From the NCBI RefSeq assembly GCF_023273875.1, contig NZ_CP096882.1, forward strand, positions 2,170,001-2,234,000: a stretch of DNA of 64,000 bases. Direction: 5' to 3'. Position 1 is the stretch's first letter. Each line of letters begins with the position of its first letter. Position numbers and translations under genes: made by a program. Below the pieces are notes generated by a model. That model saw nothing but the letters and a program-made list of their open reading frames with translations. It searched no databases and had not been told where the DNA came from. Shown here in pieces: positions 43,095-52,755 of this stretch. The DNA comes from Pseudarthrobacter sp. SSS035. GTDB lineage: Bacteria > Actinomycetota > Actinomycetes > Actinomycetales > Micrococcaceae.

Positions 43095-45088
43095 CGCAAT
43101 GGGGGCAGCAGCCCCTCGGATACAAGGCAGCGTTCAGGAACGTGGCCGCCGCCTTCAAAGCCACTGACGACGCCGGCACGGTGATGGTGTGGCAGCCGTA
43201 CCTCGGGCGGGACTACCCGTTTGAACGCCACCGGAATGCGCCTGCTACGGGTTCCGAGGGTTTCGCCGCGCTGGACACCAACGGTGACGGGACCTGGAAC
43301 GGATCAGATGCCGCCTATGCGCCGTATTACCCCGGCGACGACGCCGTGGAATGGGTGGGGCTGACGGCCTACCACGATGACACCCGCGGCAAAACCGCGG
43401 TCAACACGCTTCCGGTGGAGGGTGAGCTCTCGGCCATGCTCACCCAGTCCGGCAGCGAGGACTTCTATTCCTCCTACGTGGACGGGCGGAACAAGCCCAT
43501 GGTCCTCGAAACCTCGGCCTTCTACAGCCCGGCCACGGGCGGCGCCGCGAACCGGGACATCAAGGTGTCCTGGTGGGAACAAGTACTCGAGACGGGCACC
43601 TCTGCGCGTTTCGGCCGCATCGCCGCCGTCGTATGGGACGAACGGACCAGCACCCGCGACACCGGCGTGGCCATCATCGACTGGCGGCTGACCCGGGACG
43701 CCGGGACGGCTGCAGCCGCGGGCCAAGCCCTGAAGCAGTCTGCCCTGGCAACCGGGCCGGCGACGGCCCGCAGTGGCGGCCAGCAGGCCACCCGGGCCAA
43801 CTCCCTGTCCGGTGCCGCTGTCTGGACGGTGGCCGCAGCCCTGGCCCTCCTCCTGGCGGCGCTGTGGCAATTGCCGCGGCGCGTAGGTGCGGTTGCCTCC
43901 TGGGGCTACGGCGAACCGACCAAACGGGACTCGCGCGTCGACTTCCTGCGCGGACTCGCCATTGTGTTTGTGGTGGTGAACCACCTGGGCATGTCCTCGC
44001 TGTTCCAGCTGCTCACGCAGGAAGCCGTGGGGTTTGTCTCCGGCGCGGAGCTGTTTGTCCTGTTCTCGGGGCTGGTGGTAGGCATGGTCTATGGCCCGCG
44101 GGTGAAGGACGACTTTGGCAAAGTAGTGGACCTGACGTCACGGCGGGCGGGCAAGCTTTACGTGACGGCCCTGGTGGTTATGGTGGGCGTTTTCCTGCTG
44201 TCATTGCTGCCGTTATTCCAGACTGATGCCCTGACCACCTACGTGGATCAGGGGACGGGCGGCGCCGGGCACAACGCCGTCGGCCGGACCTATGACCTGT
44301 ACGCCGGGATGGAAACGTTGCTGCAGTTCCCGGTTCCGGCGCAGGTGCTTCCGGCCATCCTGCTGCTGCAGTTCGGCCCGTGGCAGTTCAACGTCATGGG
44401 GCTGTACGTAGTCCTGTTGTTGGCCAGCCCGCTGATCCTTGCAGCGCTCAACCGAGGGAAGGCGCTGTGGGTTCTCGCCGCGACCCTGGGCGTCTATGCC
44501 GTGGGTGCGGCCGCACGCTTCCGAATCCTGCCGTCCCAGTTCGAGGACTCGTTTCCGCTGCTGGTGTGGCAGGTCCTCTTTGTGATCGGCCTGGTGGCGG
44601 GGTTCCACCGGCACCGAATTGTCGCCTGGCTCTCCGCGCACTCCTGGGTGGTGGCGGCCTGCACGGTATTGGCGCTGACTTTTGCCTTCCTCTCCTGGTG
44701 CAACCCCTACCTGGCGAACGGGTTCGACGTCCGCCTGGCCATCATTCCCGACTCTGCTTACCGGGCCATGTACGACGCCTTCTTTGCGCGCACGTACCTG
44801 GACCCCGGCCGCCTGCTCAACGTCCTGGTCCTGGTGGTAGCTTCCTACGCGTTCCTAACGGCGTACTGGAAACCGGTGGAACGGGCGCTGGGCTGGTTCC
44901 TGATTCCGCTCGGTCAGGCCACGCTGTATGTGTTTATCCTCCACGTGGTCCTCATCGCCGTGATCGCCAACATTCCGGCCCTTCGGCAGGGCGACATCCT
45001 CCTCAACACCGCCGCCTACGCCGTGCTCCTTGGCCTCCTGTGGGTGATGGTGAAAAAGCGCTTCCTCTTCGGAATCATCCCCACCTGA
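43094..45088 (+). pseudogene. GH26-like/OpgC-like protein, C-terminal part
   Basis: Continues directly from the break: TQWGQQPLGYKAAFRNVAAA, the remainder of the GH26-like domain (KPMVLETSAFYS with a possible second Glu), then a membrane segment (VWTVAAALALLLAALW) and an OpgC/acyltransferase-3-like domain of about 10 segments (RVDFLRGLAIVFVVVNHLG, SGAELFVLFSGLVVGMVYG). If restarted at GTG 43142 it would give 648 residues. The full gene would make about 825 residues, an envelope glycan hydrolase/acyltransferase by inference. A sequencing error is the alternative to true inactivation. Confidence 0.82.
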
Positions 45089-45097
45089 CTATCAGGA

Positions 45098-46297
45098 TCA
45101 GCGGGCTTTGAGGATCAGCGCGTCGCCCTGGCCGCCGCCGCCGCACAACGCAACCACGCCTGTCCCGCCGCCGCGCCGGTTCAGCGCGAGTGCCTGATGC
45201 AGCACCAGGCGGGCCCCCGAGGCGCCCACCGGGTGGCCCAGGGCGATGGCGCCGCCGTCGGCGTTGATCCTGTCCGCGTCGATCCCCAGGTCCGTGGCGG
45301 ACTGCAGCACCACCGAGGCGAAGGCTTCGTTGATCTCAATGAGGTCCACGTCGTCAATGGTCAGCCCTTCGAGTTTCAGGGCTCGCTCAATGGCGCGGGA
45401 CGGCTGGGAATGCAGGGATCCGTCCGGTCCGGCGGTCTGGCCGTGGCTGCCGATTTCCGCGATCCAGCTGAGGCCGGCCGCTTCCGCCGCTGCCTTGCTG
45501 GCCACCACCACGGCGGCGGCGCCGTCTGACAGCGGGGAGGCAGAACCGGCGGTGATGGTGGCCGCCGGGTCCGTGGAGAAGGCGGGCTTCAGTGCCGCCA
45601 GCGTCTCGATGGTGGTGCCGGCGCGGATGCCTTCGTCGGCATCAATCACGACGGCGGGTCCCCGGCGCTGCGGGACCTCCACCGGAGCGATCTCCTCAGC
45701 CAGGATGCCGGCCGCCCGGGCGGCCTCCGCCCGCTGGTGCGAAAGGGCGGCGACGGCGTCCTGGTCCTCGCGGCTGATGCCCAGGCGGGCGTTCCCGGCG
45801 TCCGTGGCGGAGCCCATCAGTTCACCTGAGACGGGGTCCTGCAGGCCGTCAAAGTTCAGCGAATCGAGCAGCGGCGCATCGCCGATGGCCACGCCGCCGC
45901 GAAGCCGGGGCAGCAGGTGCGGGGCGTTGGTCATGGATTCCTGGCCCGCCGCCACAATGAAATCAGCCTCGCCGGCGCGGATCATCCGGGCGGCATCGAT
46001 CACGGCAGTCAGGCCGGACAGGCAGAGTTTGTTGATGGTCACAGTGGGCACGTCCCAGCCGATGCCGGCGGCGAGGCTGGCCTGCCGAGCGGGTCCCTGG
46101 CCAGCGCCCGCCTGGATAACCTGGCCCACGATCACGGCCTGGATCTGTTCCGGCGCCACCCCGGAGCGTTCCAGTGCGTTCCGGATGGCGTGGGCACCCA
46201 GTTCGCTGGAGGTGAGCCCGGAGAGGCTGCCGCGGAACTTGCCGAAAGGCGTGCGGGCGCCGCCAAGGATGACGGGGATGTGAGCGTCGTTGCTCAT
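45098..46297 (-). CDS. Acetyl-CoA C-acetyltransferase (thiolase)
   Basis: A 399-residue type II thiolase. Catalytic residues: Cys in INKLCLSGL, His in GHPVGASGAR, Cys in CGGGGQGDA near the end, plus NEAFAS. ATG at 46297 (MSNDAHIPVILGGARTPFGKF) is preferred to a start at 46324. Condenses or cleaves acetoacetyl-CoA; beta-oxidation, PHB and isoprenoid roles cannot be told apart here. Confidence 0.92.
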   Translation of the reverse strand: MSNDAHIPVILGGARTPFGKFRGSLSGLTSSELGAHAIRNALERSGVAPEQIQAVIVGQVIQAGAGQGPARQASLAAGIGWDVPTVTINKLCLSGLTAVIDAARMIRAGEADFIVAAGQESMTNAPHLLPRLRGGVAIGDAPLLDSLNFDGLQDPVSGELMGSATDAGNARLGISREDQDAVAALSHQRAEAARAAGILAEEIAPVEVPQRRGPAVVIDADEGIRAGTTIETLAALKPAFSTDPAATITAGSASPLSDGAAAVVVASKAAAEAAGLSWIAEIGSHGQTAGPDGSLHSQPSRAIERALKLEGLTIDDVDLIEINEAFASVVLQSATDLGIDADRINADGGAIALGHPVGASGARLVLHQALALNRRGGGTGVVALCGGGGQGDALILKAR

Positions 46298-46403
46298 GGT
46301 GTGCCTTTCGATTTGCGGATTCAAGAGTGCTTGGGGCCAGCTTAGGCGAACCGTGAGGGCCTGTGAGGTGGGCGCAGCCGCTGTGGATTCGGCCGCGATC
46401 GCG

Positions 46404-46961
46404 TCAGCCGTGGAGGAGCAGTTGGTGGAGCAGGTGGTCCTGCCAGCGGCCGGCGATCTTCAGGTACTGCGGCGCCACGCCGATTTCCCTGAACCCGGCG
46501 CGTCTGAGGATCTTGCGTGAGGGCTCATTGTGGAGCAGTGTTGCCGCCTGGACCCGGTGGAGGCCCAGTTCTGTCCGGGCATGGTCCGTGGCGAAGCGGA
46601 CGGCGGCAGCTCCGATGCCCCGCCGGCTGAGGCTGGAATCAACCCAGTACCCGAGGTTGGCGTTGAGGAACGGCCCACGGACGATGCCAGTAAGGGTGAC
46701 GGCGCCGACGATGTGCGCGGGATCGTCGCGGTTCACCAGCACCCACGGAACTTCCTGGCCCACGGAATGCTGGGCGAGCTTGGCCCGGATGATGTCCAGC
46801 TGATGCCTGGGAGTGAAAAAGGCTTCGTCCCGCTCCGGTTCCCACGCAGCGAGGTGCTGGCGGTTCCGGAGGTAGGCCTTACTCAGGCCGGCCGCGTCGC
46901 TCCGCCGCAGCAGCCGGATCCGGACCCCCGGGACGAGCGGAGCGGGGGCTTCGCTGTCCAT
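46404..46961 (-). CDS. GNAT acetyltransferase, RimJ/RimL type
   Basis: A 185-residue acetyltransferase: IRLLRRSDAAGLSKAYLRNR, NLGYWVDSSLSRRGIGAAAV (acetyl-CoA loop R-R-G-I-G) and LHRVQAATLLHNEPSRKILRRAGF. This pattern matches ribosomal-protein-alanine N-acetyltransferase-like enzymes. ATG at 46961 is chosen. It is 13 bases after the PPOX-type gene on the same strand, likely one operon. Confidence 0.87.
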   Translation of the reverse strand: MDSEAPAPLVPGVRIRLLRRSDAAGLSKAYLRNRQHLAAWEPERDEAFFTPRHQLDIIRAKLAQHSVGQEVPWVLVNRDDPAHIVGAVTLTGIVRGPFLNANLGYWVDSSLSRRGIGAAAVRFATDHARTELGLHRVQAATLLHNEPSRKILRRAGFREIGVAPQYLKIAGRWQDHLLHQLLLHG

Positions 46962-46974
46962 AAGCTCTCCCGCG

Positions 46975-47439
46975 CTACTCGAAGGAAGCACGACGGCGGT
47001 CCGACAACCGGGTGTTCCAAACGTCCGGTTTGGCAACCTGGAAGCGGCGGCCAGTAAGTGCGAGCGGGTTTAGCCGGATGTAGTAGTCCTTGGGTCCGGG
47101 CTGCCAGGGCTCCAGATGCAGGGCGTCGACGGCGTCCTTGTCAGCCTGTGCCTCGATCAGTTCGGTGTCTCCGCGCACCACCACACTCCAGGCCACCTCC
47201 GTGCGGGGATCGTATCCATCGATCTCCAGCGCCGCGGGACGGTCTGCCTTGGCGCCCCACAGTTTGGTGCCGCCGGCGCTGCGGAAGACGATGCTCCTGC
47301 GGTCCAGGACGTAGTTGACCGGAAAGATCTCCGGATGGCCGTCCACTACAAGGGCCAAGCGCCCCAGTGTGTCCCCGGCAAGGAATTCCCAGCATTCGTC
47401 GAACGTCAATTTGTTGGTCGGCTGCGTGTGAGAGTTCAT
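46975..47439 (-). CDS. Pyridoxamine 5'-phosphate oxidase-like FMN-binding protein
   Basis: A 154-residue split-barrel flavoprotein: LAGDTLGRLALVVDGHPEIFPVNYVLD and IVFRSAGGTKL, then VAWSVVVRGDTELI. Members of this group (Rv1155-like) bind FMN or F420. Starts at ATG 47439. Confidence 0.85.
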   Translation of the reverse strand: MNSHTQPTNKLTFDECWEFLAGDTLGRLALVVDGHPEIFPVNYVLDRRSIVFRSAGGTKLWGAKADRPAALEIDGYDPRTEVAWSVVVRGDTELIEAQADKDAVDALHLEPWQPGPKDYYIRLNPLALTGRRFQVAKPDVWNTRLSDRRRASFE

Positions 47440-47496
47440 GCACCAAACCATACGGACCTGCGGGACGGACCAACAGGGTATTGCCACGCTTCAACC

Positions 47497-47514
47497 CCCA
47501 GGCCCGGGCCTGGG
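47497..47514. terminator. Palindrome downstream of the NUDIX gene
   Basis: CCCAGGCCCGGGCCTGGG, a perfect 18-bp palindrome 10 bases beyond the NUDIX stop. Without a loop or U-tract it is only a tentative terminator. Confidence 0.4.
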
Positions 47515-47523
47515 CAGGTCGAC

Positions 47524-47991
47524 TCAGGGCAATCCAACATGCTCCAGCAGGGCGTCGAGGAGGGGCAGCTGGCCCTTGACCAGCTTGCTGCGGGCCTCGG
47601 ATTCCGTCACCCACCGGGCATCGTCCACCTCGGGAAAGTCCTGGATGACGCCGGATCCTTTGGGCCACTCCAGCGGGAACGTGTTGCTCACAATCCGTTC
47701 GGGCTGGAAGTCAGACTCCGCGGCGAACACTGTGATGATCTTTCCCGACGGTTGCCTGAACGCGCCCAGCTCGAAGTAGGCAACAGCTGGCGGCGGCGTG
47801 CCGATTTCTTCGGCAAATTCGCGCAGCGCGGCCACCTGGGGATCCTCGTCGGGAAGGTACTCGCCCTTGGGAACCGACCACGACTGGGTTTGTTTGCGGG
47901 CCCAGAACGGTCCGCCCATGTGCGCGATCCACACTTCCAGCCCGTCTGCTCCCTGCCGGTACAGCAGGATCCCTGCACTGCGAACCACCAT
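47524..47991 (-). CDS. NUDIX hydrolase
   Basis: A 155-residue NUDIX protein with the full box (G-x5-E-x7-REFAEEIG, about residues 43-65). The preceding loop WARKQTQSWSVPKGEY and the later PSGKIITVFAAESDF are typical of a subgroup often annotated as diadenosine/nucleotide hydrolases; the substrate is undetermined. Confidence 0.87.
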   Translation of the reverse strand: MVVRSAGILLYRQGADGLEVWIAHMGGPFWARKQTQSWSVPKGEYLPDEDPQVAALREFAEEIGTPPPAVAYFELGAFRQPSGKIITVFAAESDFQPERIVSNTFPLEWPKGSGVIQDFPEVDDARWVTESEARSKLVKGQLPLLDALLEHVGLP

Positions 47992-48021
47992 GGCTTAAGG
48001 CCTCCCTGCTGAACTTTGGAA

Positions 48022-48091
48022 AACTACGGGATCCGGGAACCTGCTGACCCCCCCCGAAACTACTGGATCCCGGAAGCTACTGGATCCCGGC
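48022..48091. repeat. Three degenerate 17-bp repeats at the pabC 3' end
   Basis: Units near 48022-48038, 48058-48074 and 48075-48091 with core ACTACTGGATCCCGG. The third unit contains the pabC stop codon and last codons; the others look like duplications of the gene's end. A run of eight C separates units 1 and 2. Confidence 0.65.
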
Positions 48092-49018
48092 AAACAATGC
48101 GTTGAGTTCGGCCGTCAGCTGCTTCTGCACCGCGGGCGTCCCGACTTCCTTGCCGTCAATGTGGTTTACCGGCGCGAGCAGCCTGATGCTGGAAATCAGC
48201 CACACGGCGTCGGCGTCCAGCAGGTCCCGCGGTTCCAGCGGCCCGTAGCCGAGTTCCCAGCCGGCTGCCTTGGCCGCCGCGAACAGGGCACCCTGGGAGG
48301 TCCCGGGGAGGATCCCGCTGTCCAGTTGCGGGGTGATGAGGCGGCGCACCGTCCGGGTGGCGCCGGCGCCGTCGTCGGAGGTTTCCAGATGTGCCAGCAG
48401 CACAGTGGACGTGGGGCCTTCCAGGACCCGGCCGTCGGAGGAGGTGAAGATGACGTCGTCGGCGCCCTGTTTGTGGGCGTACCGCAGGGCGGCCATGTTC
48501 GTGGCATAGGACAGGGTCTTGGCGCCGAGCAGCAGCCACGGGGCACGCTCAGCCGCGTCGCTGTCGTAGCCGCGGTCCAGGAGGATGACGTCGATCCCGG
48601 TTTCGCGCTGGCGGCGTCCGAGGGCGCCTACCGGGGAGACCTGAACCCAGCATGTGGGGGACTCTGCGCCTTCCGGGCCGCGGGTGACCACGAGTTTCAC
48701 CACCAGCTCGTCCTCGGCGGGCGACGGCGCGGGGTGCTGTGTGCGGTGCTCGGCGACGCCCGCGGCGATCGCCGCCCGCCACGCATCCTGCGCCGGGATC
48801 ACCAGGTCAAGGGCCTGGGCGGACCCGGCGAGCCGGTCCAGATGAGCCTGCAGCTTCCGGACCGCGCCGCCCACCGCAAGCATCGATTCGAACACGCCGT
48901 CCCCGCGGGTGGCGCCCTGGTCCGTGGCCATCAGCTGGGGCTGCGAAGCGTCGGCCAGCCGGCCGTCCGGGAACGCGGGGTCAAGGAAAACGAGCACCAC
49001 GGGCGCAGGAGAAGTCAT
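48077..49018 (-). CDS. pabC: Aminodeoxychorismate lyase (class IV aminotransferase)
   Basis: A 313-residue fold-type IV PLP enzyme. The cofactor lysine is in LLGAKTLSYATNMAALRYA, followed by DVIFTSSDGRVLEGPTSTVLL. It converts 4-amino-4-deoxychorismate to p-aminobenzoate for folate. The presence of a PabB-type gene 1.5 kb away, across cardiolipin synthase, supports pabC over branched-chain aminotransferase or D-amino acid transaminase. Confidence 0.82.
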   Translation of the reverse strand: MTSPAPVVLVFLDPAFPDGRLADASQPQLMATDQGATRGDGVFESMLAVGGAVRKLQAHLDRLAGSAQALDLVIPAQDAWRAAIAAGVAEHRTQHPAPSPAEDELVVKLVVTRGPEGAESPTCWVQVSPVGALGRRQRETGIDVILLDRGYDSDAAERAPWLLLGAKTLSYATNMAALRYAHKQGADDVIFTSSDGRVLEGPTSTVLLAHLETSDDGAGATRTVRRLITPQLDSGILPGTSQGALFAAAKAAGWELGYGPLEPRDLLDADAVWLISSIRLLAPVNHIDGKEVGTPAVQKQLTAELNALFAGIQ

Positions 49019-49110
49019 GGCTCCAGCTTAGTAGGGCCCGGCGCGGCTAAGCTGTGGTCATTGCCCCGCCGGAACCGGTCCGCGGGTGCGCGCAATCCGG
49101 GGGTAGTCCA

Positions 49111-50586
49111 GTGCTGTGGCCAGTTTCGCTTGTCGGTACCGCGCCGATGTGGGTGGTAGTGGTGCTCAGCATTGCGGACCTGGTGATCCGGGTTCTGGCT
49201 ATCGGCATCATCCCCGGCAACAGGCGCCCCACCACGGCCATGGCCTGGCTGCTGGGCATCTTCTTCATACCGTTCCTGGGCCTGGTCCTTTTCCTGCTGT
49301 TCGGAAACTTCAAGCTCTCCAGCCGCCGCCGCCAGCAGCAGGAGATCATCAACAGCCGGGTGCGGTCCGGCATCTCGGCGCTCGCCGACGTCGTCAGTGA
49401 ATACGAAGGGCCCGAATGGGTGACGTCCGCCGGGGAACTGAACCGGCGGCTCGGCTCCCTCCCCATGGTGGACGGCAATTCCGTGGACCTCCTTCCCGGC
49501 TACCCGGACTCGATCCTGGCCATGACCCAGGCCGTGCGCAAAGCCAAGACGTTCGTCAACGCCGAGTTCTACATCATGAGCACGGACCACGTCACCGATG
49601 ACCTGCTGACCGCCCTGGAGGAGGCCGCGGAGCGGGGCGTGGAAGTGCGGGTGCTGTTTGACCACATCGGCACGCTCCGCGTCAAGGGTTACCGCGACCT
49701 GCTCAAACGGCTGCGGGCGGGAAAGATCCAGTGGAAGCGCATGCTCCCGGTGCTGCCCATCCACGGCCAATGGCGCCGCCCGGACCTTCGGAACCACCGC
49801 AAAATCATGGTGGTCGACGGCGAACTCGCTTTCACGGGCTCGCAGAACCTGATCGAGCCCTCCTACAACAACCCCAAACACCGTAAGGCCGGCCGCGAAT
49901 GGGTGGAGCTGATGGCCTGCCTGCGCGGACCGATCGTCACCACGCTTAACGTGGTGTTCGCCACGGACTGGCTGAGCGAAACCGACGAGTCCCTGGAACA
50001 CCAGCTGCAGCTCCCGGACAACCCCGAGCCGGGCAACGTCACGGCCCAGGTGGTGCCCAGCGGACCCGGGTTCATCACCGAAAACAACCTGCGCCTCTTC
50101 AACACCCTGATCTACTCCGCCCAGCACCGGATCTCCATCTGCAGCCCGTATTTCGTGCCCGATGACTCCCTGCTCTACGCCATCACCACCGCAGCCCAGC
50201 GGGGCGTGGACGTGGAGCTGTTCGTCTCCGAAAAGGGCGATCAGTTCCTGGTCCACCACGCCCAGCGCTCCTATTACGAGGCGCTGCTGGAGGCCGGGGT
50301 CCGGATCTACCTCTACAAAGCGCCGTTTGTGCTCCACGCCAAGCACTTCACCATCGACGACGAAGTGGCCGTCCTGGGCTCCAGCAACATGGACATGCGC
50401 TCCTTCTCGCTGAACATGGAGGTCTCGGTGATGCTGCTCGGCGCGGAAACCGTGAACAACATGCGCGCGGTCGAAGACACATACCGCGACATTTCCAACG
50501 AGCTCATACTCGAGGACTGGCTGCAGCGCCCCCTCGCTGCCCGCTATGTCGACAACGTTGCCAGGCTGACCGCCACGCTCCAGTAG
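49111..50586 (+). CDS. cls: Cardiolipin synthase
   Basis: A 491-residue phospholipase-D-superfamily enzyme joining two phosphatidylglycerols. Two N-terminal membrane segments (VVVVLSIADLVIRVLAIG; AWLLGIFFIPFLGLVLFLL), then two HKD motifs: RNHRKIMVVDGELAFTGSQN and LHAKHFTIDDEVAVLGSSN. GTG at 49111 starts the frame just before segment 1. It lies between, and opposite to, the two pab genes. Confidence 0.92.
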   Translation: MLWPVSLVGTAPMWVVVVLSIADLVIRVLAIGIIPGNRRPTTAMAWLLGIFFIPFLGLVLFLLFGNFKLSSRRRQQQEIINSRVRSGISALADVVSEYEGPEWVTSAGELNRRLGSLPMVDGNSVDLLPGYPDSILAMTQAVRKAKTFVNAEFYIMSTDHVTDDLLTALEEAAERGVEVRVLFDHIGTLRVKGYRDLLKRLRAGKIQWKRMLPVLPIHGQWRRPDLRNHRKIMVVDGELAFTGSQNLIEPSYNNPKHRKAGREWVELMACLRGPIVTTLNVVFATDWLSETDESLEHQLQLPDNPEPGNVTAQVVPSGPGFITENNLRLFNTLIYSAQHRISICSPYFVPDDSLLYAITTAAQRGVDVELFVSEKGDQFLVHHAQRSYYEALLEAGVRIYLYKAPFVLHAKHFTIDDEVAVLGSSNMDMRSFSLNMEVSVMLLGAETVNNMRAVEDTYRDISNELILEDWLQRPLAARYVDNVARLTATLQ

Positions 50587-50598
50587 CTCCGGGCGGGG

Positions 50599-52755
50599 TC
50601 AGGCGGTGGGAAAGTCCGCGCCCAGCGCGGAAAGGACCCCGTGCGCCTTCACGCGGATTTCGTCGTACTCCTCGTCAGGTACCGAGTCGGCAGTGATGGC
50701 GCCGCCGACGCCGAGGGTGAGTTCCGCCGTCGGCGCTTGTTCGCTGCCGTCCCCGGCCTCCGCCGTGGTCACCAGGGTGCGGATCGCCACCGCCAGGTCC
50801 GTGGCCCCGTTGAGGGAAAAGTAGCCGATCGCGCCGGAATACAGGCCGCGCGGGCCCTCCTCCAGCCGGTCCAGGATGGCCATGGTGCTGATTTTCGGGG
50901 CGCCGGTCATGGAGCCGGCCGGGAAGCAGGCGGCAACCGCCTCGGCCCGCGGCGAGCCGGGCAGGAGCCGCGCGTCGATGGTGCTGACCATCTGGTGCAC
51001 CGTGGCGTAGCTTTCGATCTCGCACAGCCTGCTGACCGTGACCGATCCGGGCTCTGCGAAGTGGCTGAGGTCGTTCCGCAGCAGGTCCACAATCATGATG
51101 TTTTCCGCGCGGTCCTTCAGCGAGGTCGCCAGGTCCTCCCGCAGCTGCCTGTCACGCTCCGGATCAGCACCCCGGCGGCGGGTGCCCTTGATCGGTTCGG
51201 CGCGCATGCCGCCGTCGGACGTTATCTTCAGAAACCGCTCTGGCGACGTGCTGGCCACCGTCAGCCGGCCGAACCGCAGGTAGCTGGCGAACGGCGCGGG
51301 GTTCTTCCGCCGCAGCGCGAGGTACGTCGGCCAGGGGGCCGCCGCGGCGGCCGGCAACCGGGCCGTCAGGGTGGTGGTCAGGCACACCTCGTATGAGTTG
51401 CCCTCATGGATTTCGTGCTGGGCGGCCGCGATTTTGGCCAGGTAGGACGGCTCCGTGTCGCGGCTGCTGAACGCGGGCCCCACGGGACGTACGACGCCGT
51501 TGCTGCCGCCGGCGTGCGTGCGCTGGTCCCCTGGGCCCGGTGTGCTCGCGGCGGCGGGGGCGGCGGGGGCGGCGGCAGCGACGGCGGTGCGGGCGTCGGT
51601 CAGCCAGCGGTCGGCGTCGGGCGCCTCCAGGGCAAGGAGCCACGCCGATCCGTCCACGTGGTCCAGAACGACGGCTCGGCCCGCGAAGATCAGGGCCGCA
51701 TCAGGAGTCGGTGCCGCCACGTCCGTTCCGCCGGTTTCGCGCTTGAGCTCATAGCCCAGGCAGCCCAGCCAGCCCAGGGTGAAGTCGCCCGGGTAACCGT
51801 CCGGCGTGCGGACCGCCCGGCGTCCCCAGACCGTGTCCAGCCAGCGGAAGAACGGTCCCGGCACGCGCGCCGTGGCGGAGCCTGCCGTGATGACGCTTTC
51901 GCCGGACCGGTGCGTGACCGCCTGGCCGTACGTCCCGCCGTCGTCGGCCAGGATGCTGAAGCGGCTGCGCGCGGTGGCGGGCTGCTGTTCCGACGGCGTC
52001 GCGGGCGCGCCGGGGGATTCGCTGGCGGAGGAGCCTGGGTTGGGGGAGCCTGCGTTGGAGGAGTCCAGCCAGACGGCATTTGCCGAGCCGCCGTAGAGGT
52101 TCTCGAAGAGCACGGCGGCGTCCGGCCTGGCGTCCAGCCGTTCTGCGCGCAGCCTGAGGCCGCGGCGGGCGGCAAGCTCGGGAACAAGGGCCGGTCCGAG
52201 CGCGGGCAGGTACGCGAGGGCCTGCAGGACGTCGGCGGTGGCGGAACTGTCGGCATTGTTGAGGACGCGGATATCGGCTTCGTTAGGGACGTCGTCGGCG
52301 GCGAGCCAGGCCTCCTCCTGCTCAGCCCACTGGTCCCAGAACGGCTCATACGTGCCGCCGTCGCGGTCCAGGGCACGCTTCCGGCGGATGTCGTCCGGCG
52401 AGTCGGCCCAGATGACAGCGCTGAGCAGGGGCCGGGCGTCCGCAGCCGCCGCCCCCACTCCCTCAATGATCACGATCTCGGCGGGCAGCGTGACCCGGGT
52501 GTCGCCGTCGTAATGCCTGTCCCAGTCCCAGCTGGTCCAGGTGGCGGGCTCGGCGCGGCTCAACGGCGTGAGCACGGTGGAAACGTAGCGCTCGATGCCC
52601 GCGGTGAGGCCGTTCCAGCCCGGGTAGATGTCCTCCAGGTGGAAGAGCGCGACTTTGTGATGGTTCCGCAGCTGCGCGGCCAGTTCGATGGCCAGAGTGG
52701 TTTTCCCTGCGCCGGATCGCCCGTCAATGGCGATGATCACAGGTGCGGGGGTCAT
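50599..52755 (-). CDS. pabB: Aminodeoxychorismate synthase component I with N-terminal P-loop kinase-like domain
   Basis: A 718-residue fusion. Residues 1-about 190 are a uridine-kinase-like P-loop domain (IIAIDGRSGAGKTTLA, LFHLEDIYPGW, VIIEGVG). A low-complexity Ser/Pro/Ala linker follows, then a chorismate-binding domain: AEPIKGTRRRG, ENIMIVDLLRNDLSH, AVAACFPAGSMTGAPK and LTLGVGGAITADS, the PabB/TrpE active-site blocks. It makes 4-amino-4-deoxychorismate with glutamine or ammonia. The N-terminal domain's role is unknown. It overlaps the phosphatase gene by ATGA. Confidence 0.87.
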   Translation of the reverse strand: MTPAPVIIAIDGRSGAGKTTLAIELAAQLRNHHKVALFHLEDIYPGWNGLTAGIERYVSTVLTPLSRAEPATWTSWDWDRHYDGDTRVTLPAEIVIIEGVGAAAADARPLLSAVIWADSPDDIRRKRALDRDGGTYEPFWDQWAEQEEAWLAADDVPNEADIRVLNNADSSATADVLQALAYLPALGPALVPELAARRGLRLRAERLDARPDAAVLFENLYGGSANAVWLDSSNAGSPNPGSSASESPGAPATPSEQQPATARSRFSILADDGGTYGQAVTHRSGESVITAGSATARVPGPFFRWLDTVWGRRAVRTPDGYPGDFTLGWLGCLGYELKRETGGTDVAAPTPDAALIFAGRAVVLDHVDGSAWLLALEAPDADRWLTDARTAVAAAAPAAPAAASTPGPGDQRTHAGGSNGVVRPVGPAFSSRDTEPSYLAKIAAAQHEIHEGNSYEVCLTTTLTARLPAAAAAPWPTYLALRRKNPAPFASYLRFGRLTVASTSPERFLKITSDGGMRAEPIKGTRRRGADPERDRQLREDLATSLKDRAENIMIVDLLRNDLSHFAEPGSVTVSRLCEIESYATVHQMVSTIDARLLPGSPRAEAVAACFPAGSMTGAPKISTMAILDRLEEGPRGLYSGAIGYFSLNGATDLAVAIRTLVTTAEAGDGSEQAPTAELTLGVGGAITADSVPDEEYDEIRVKAHGVLSALGADFPTA

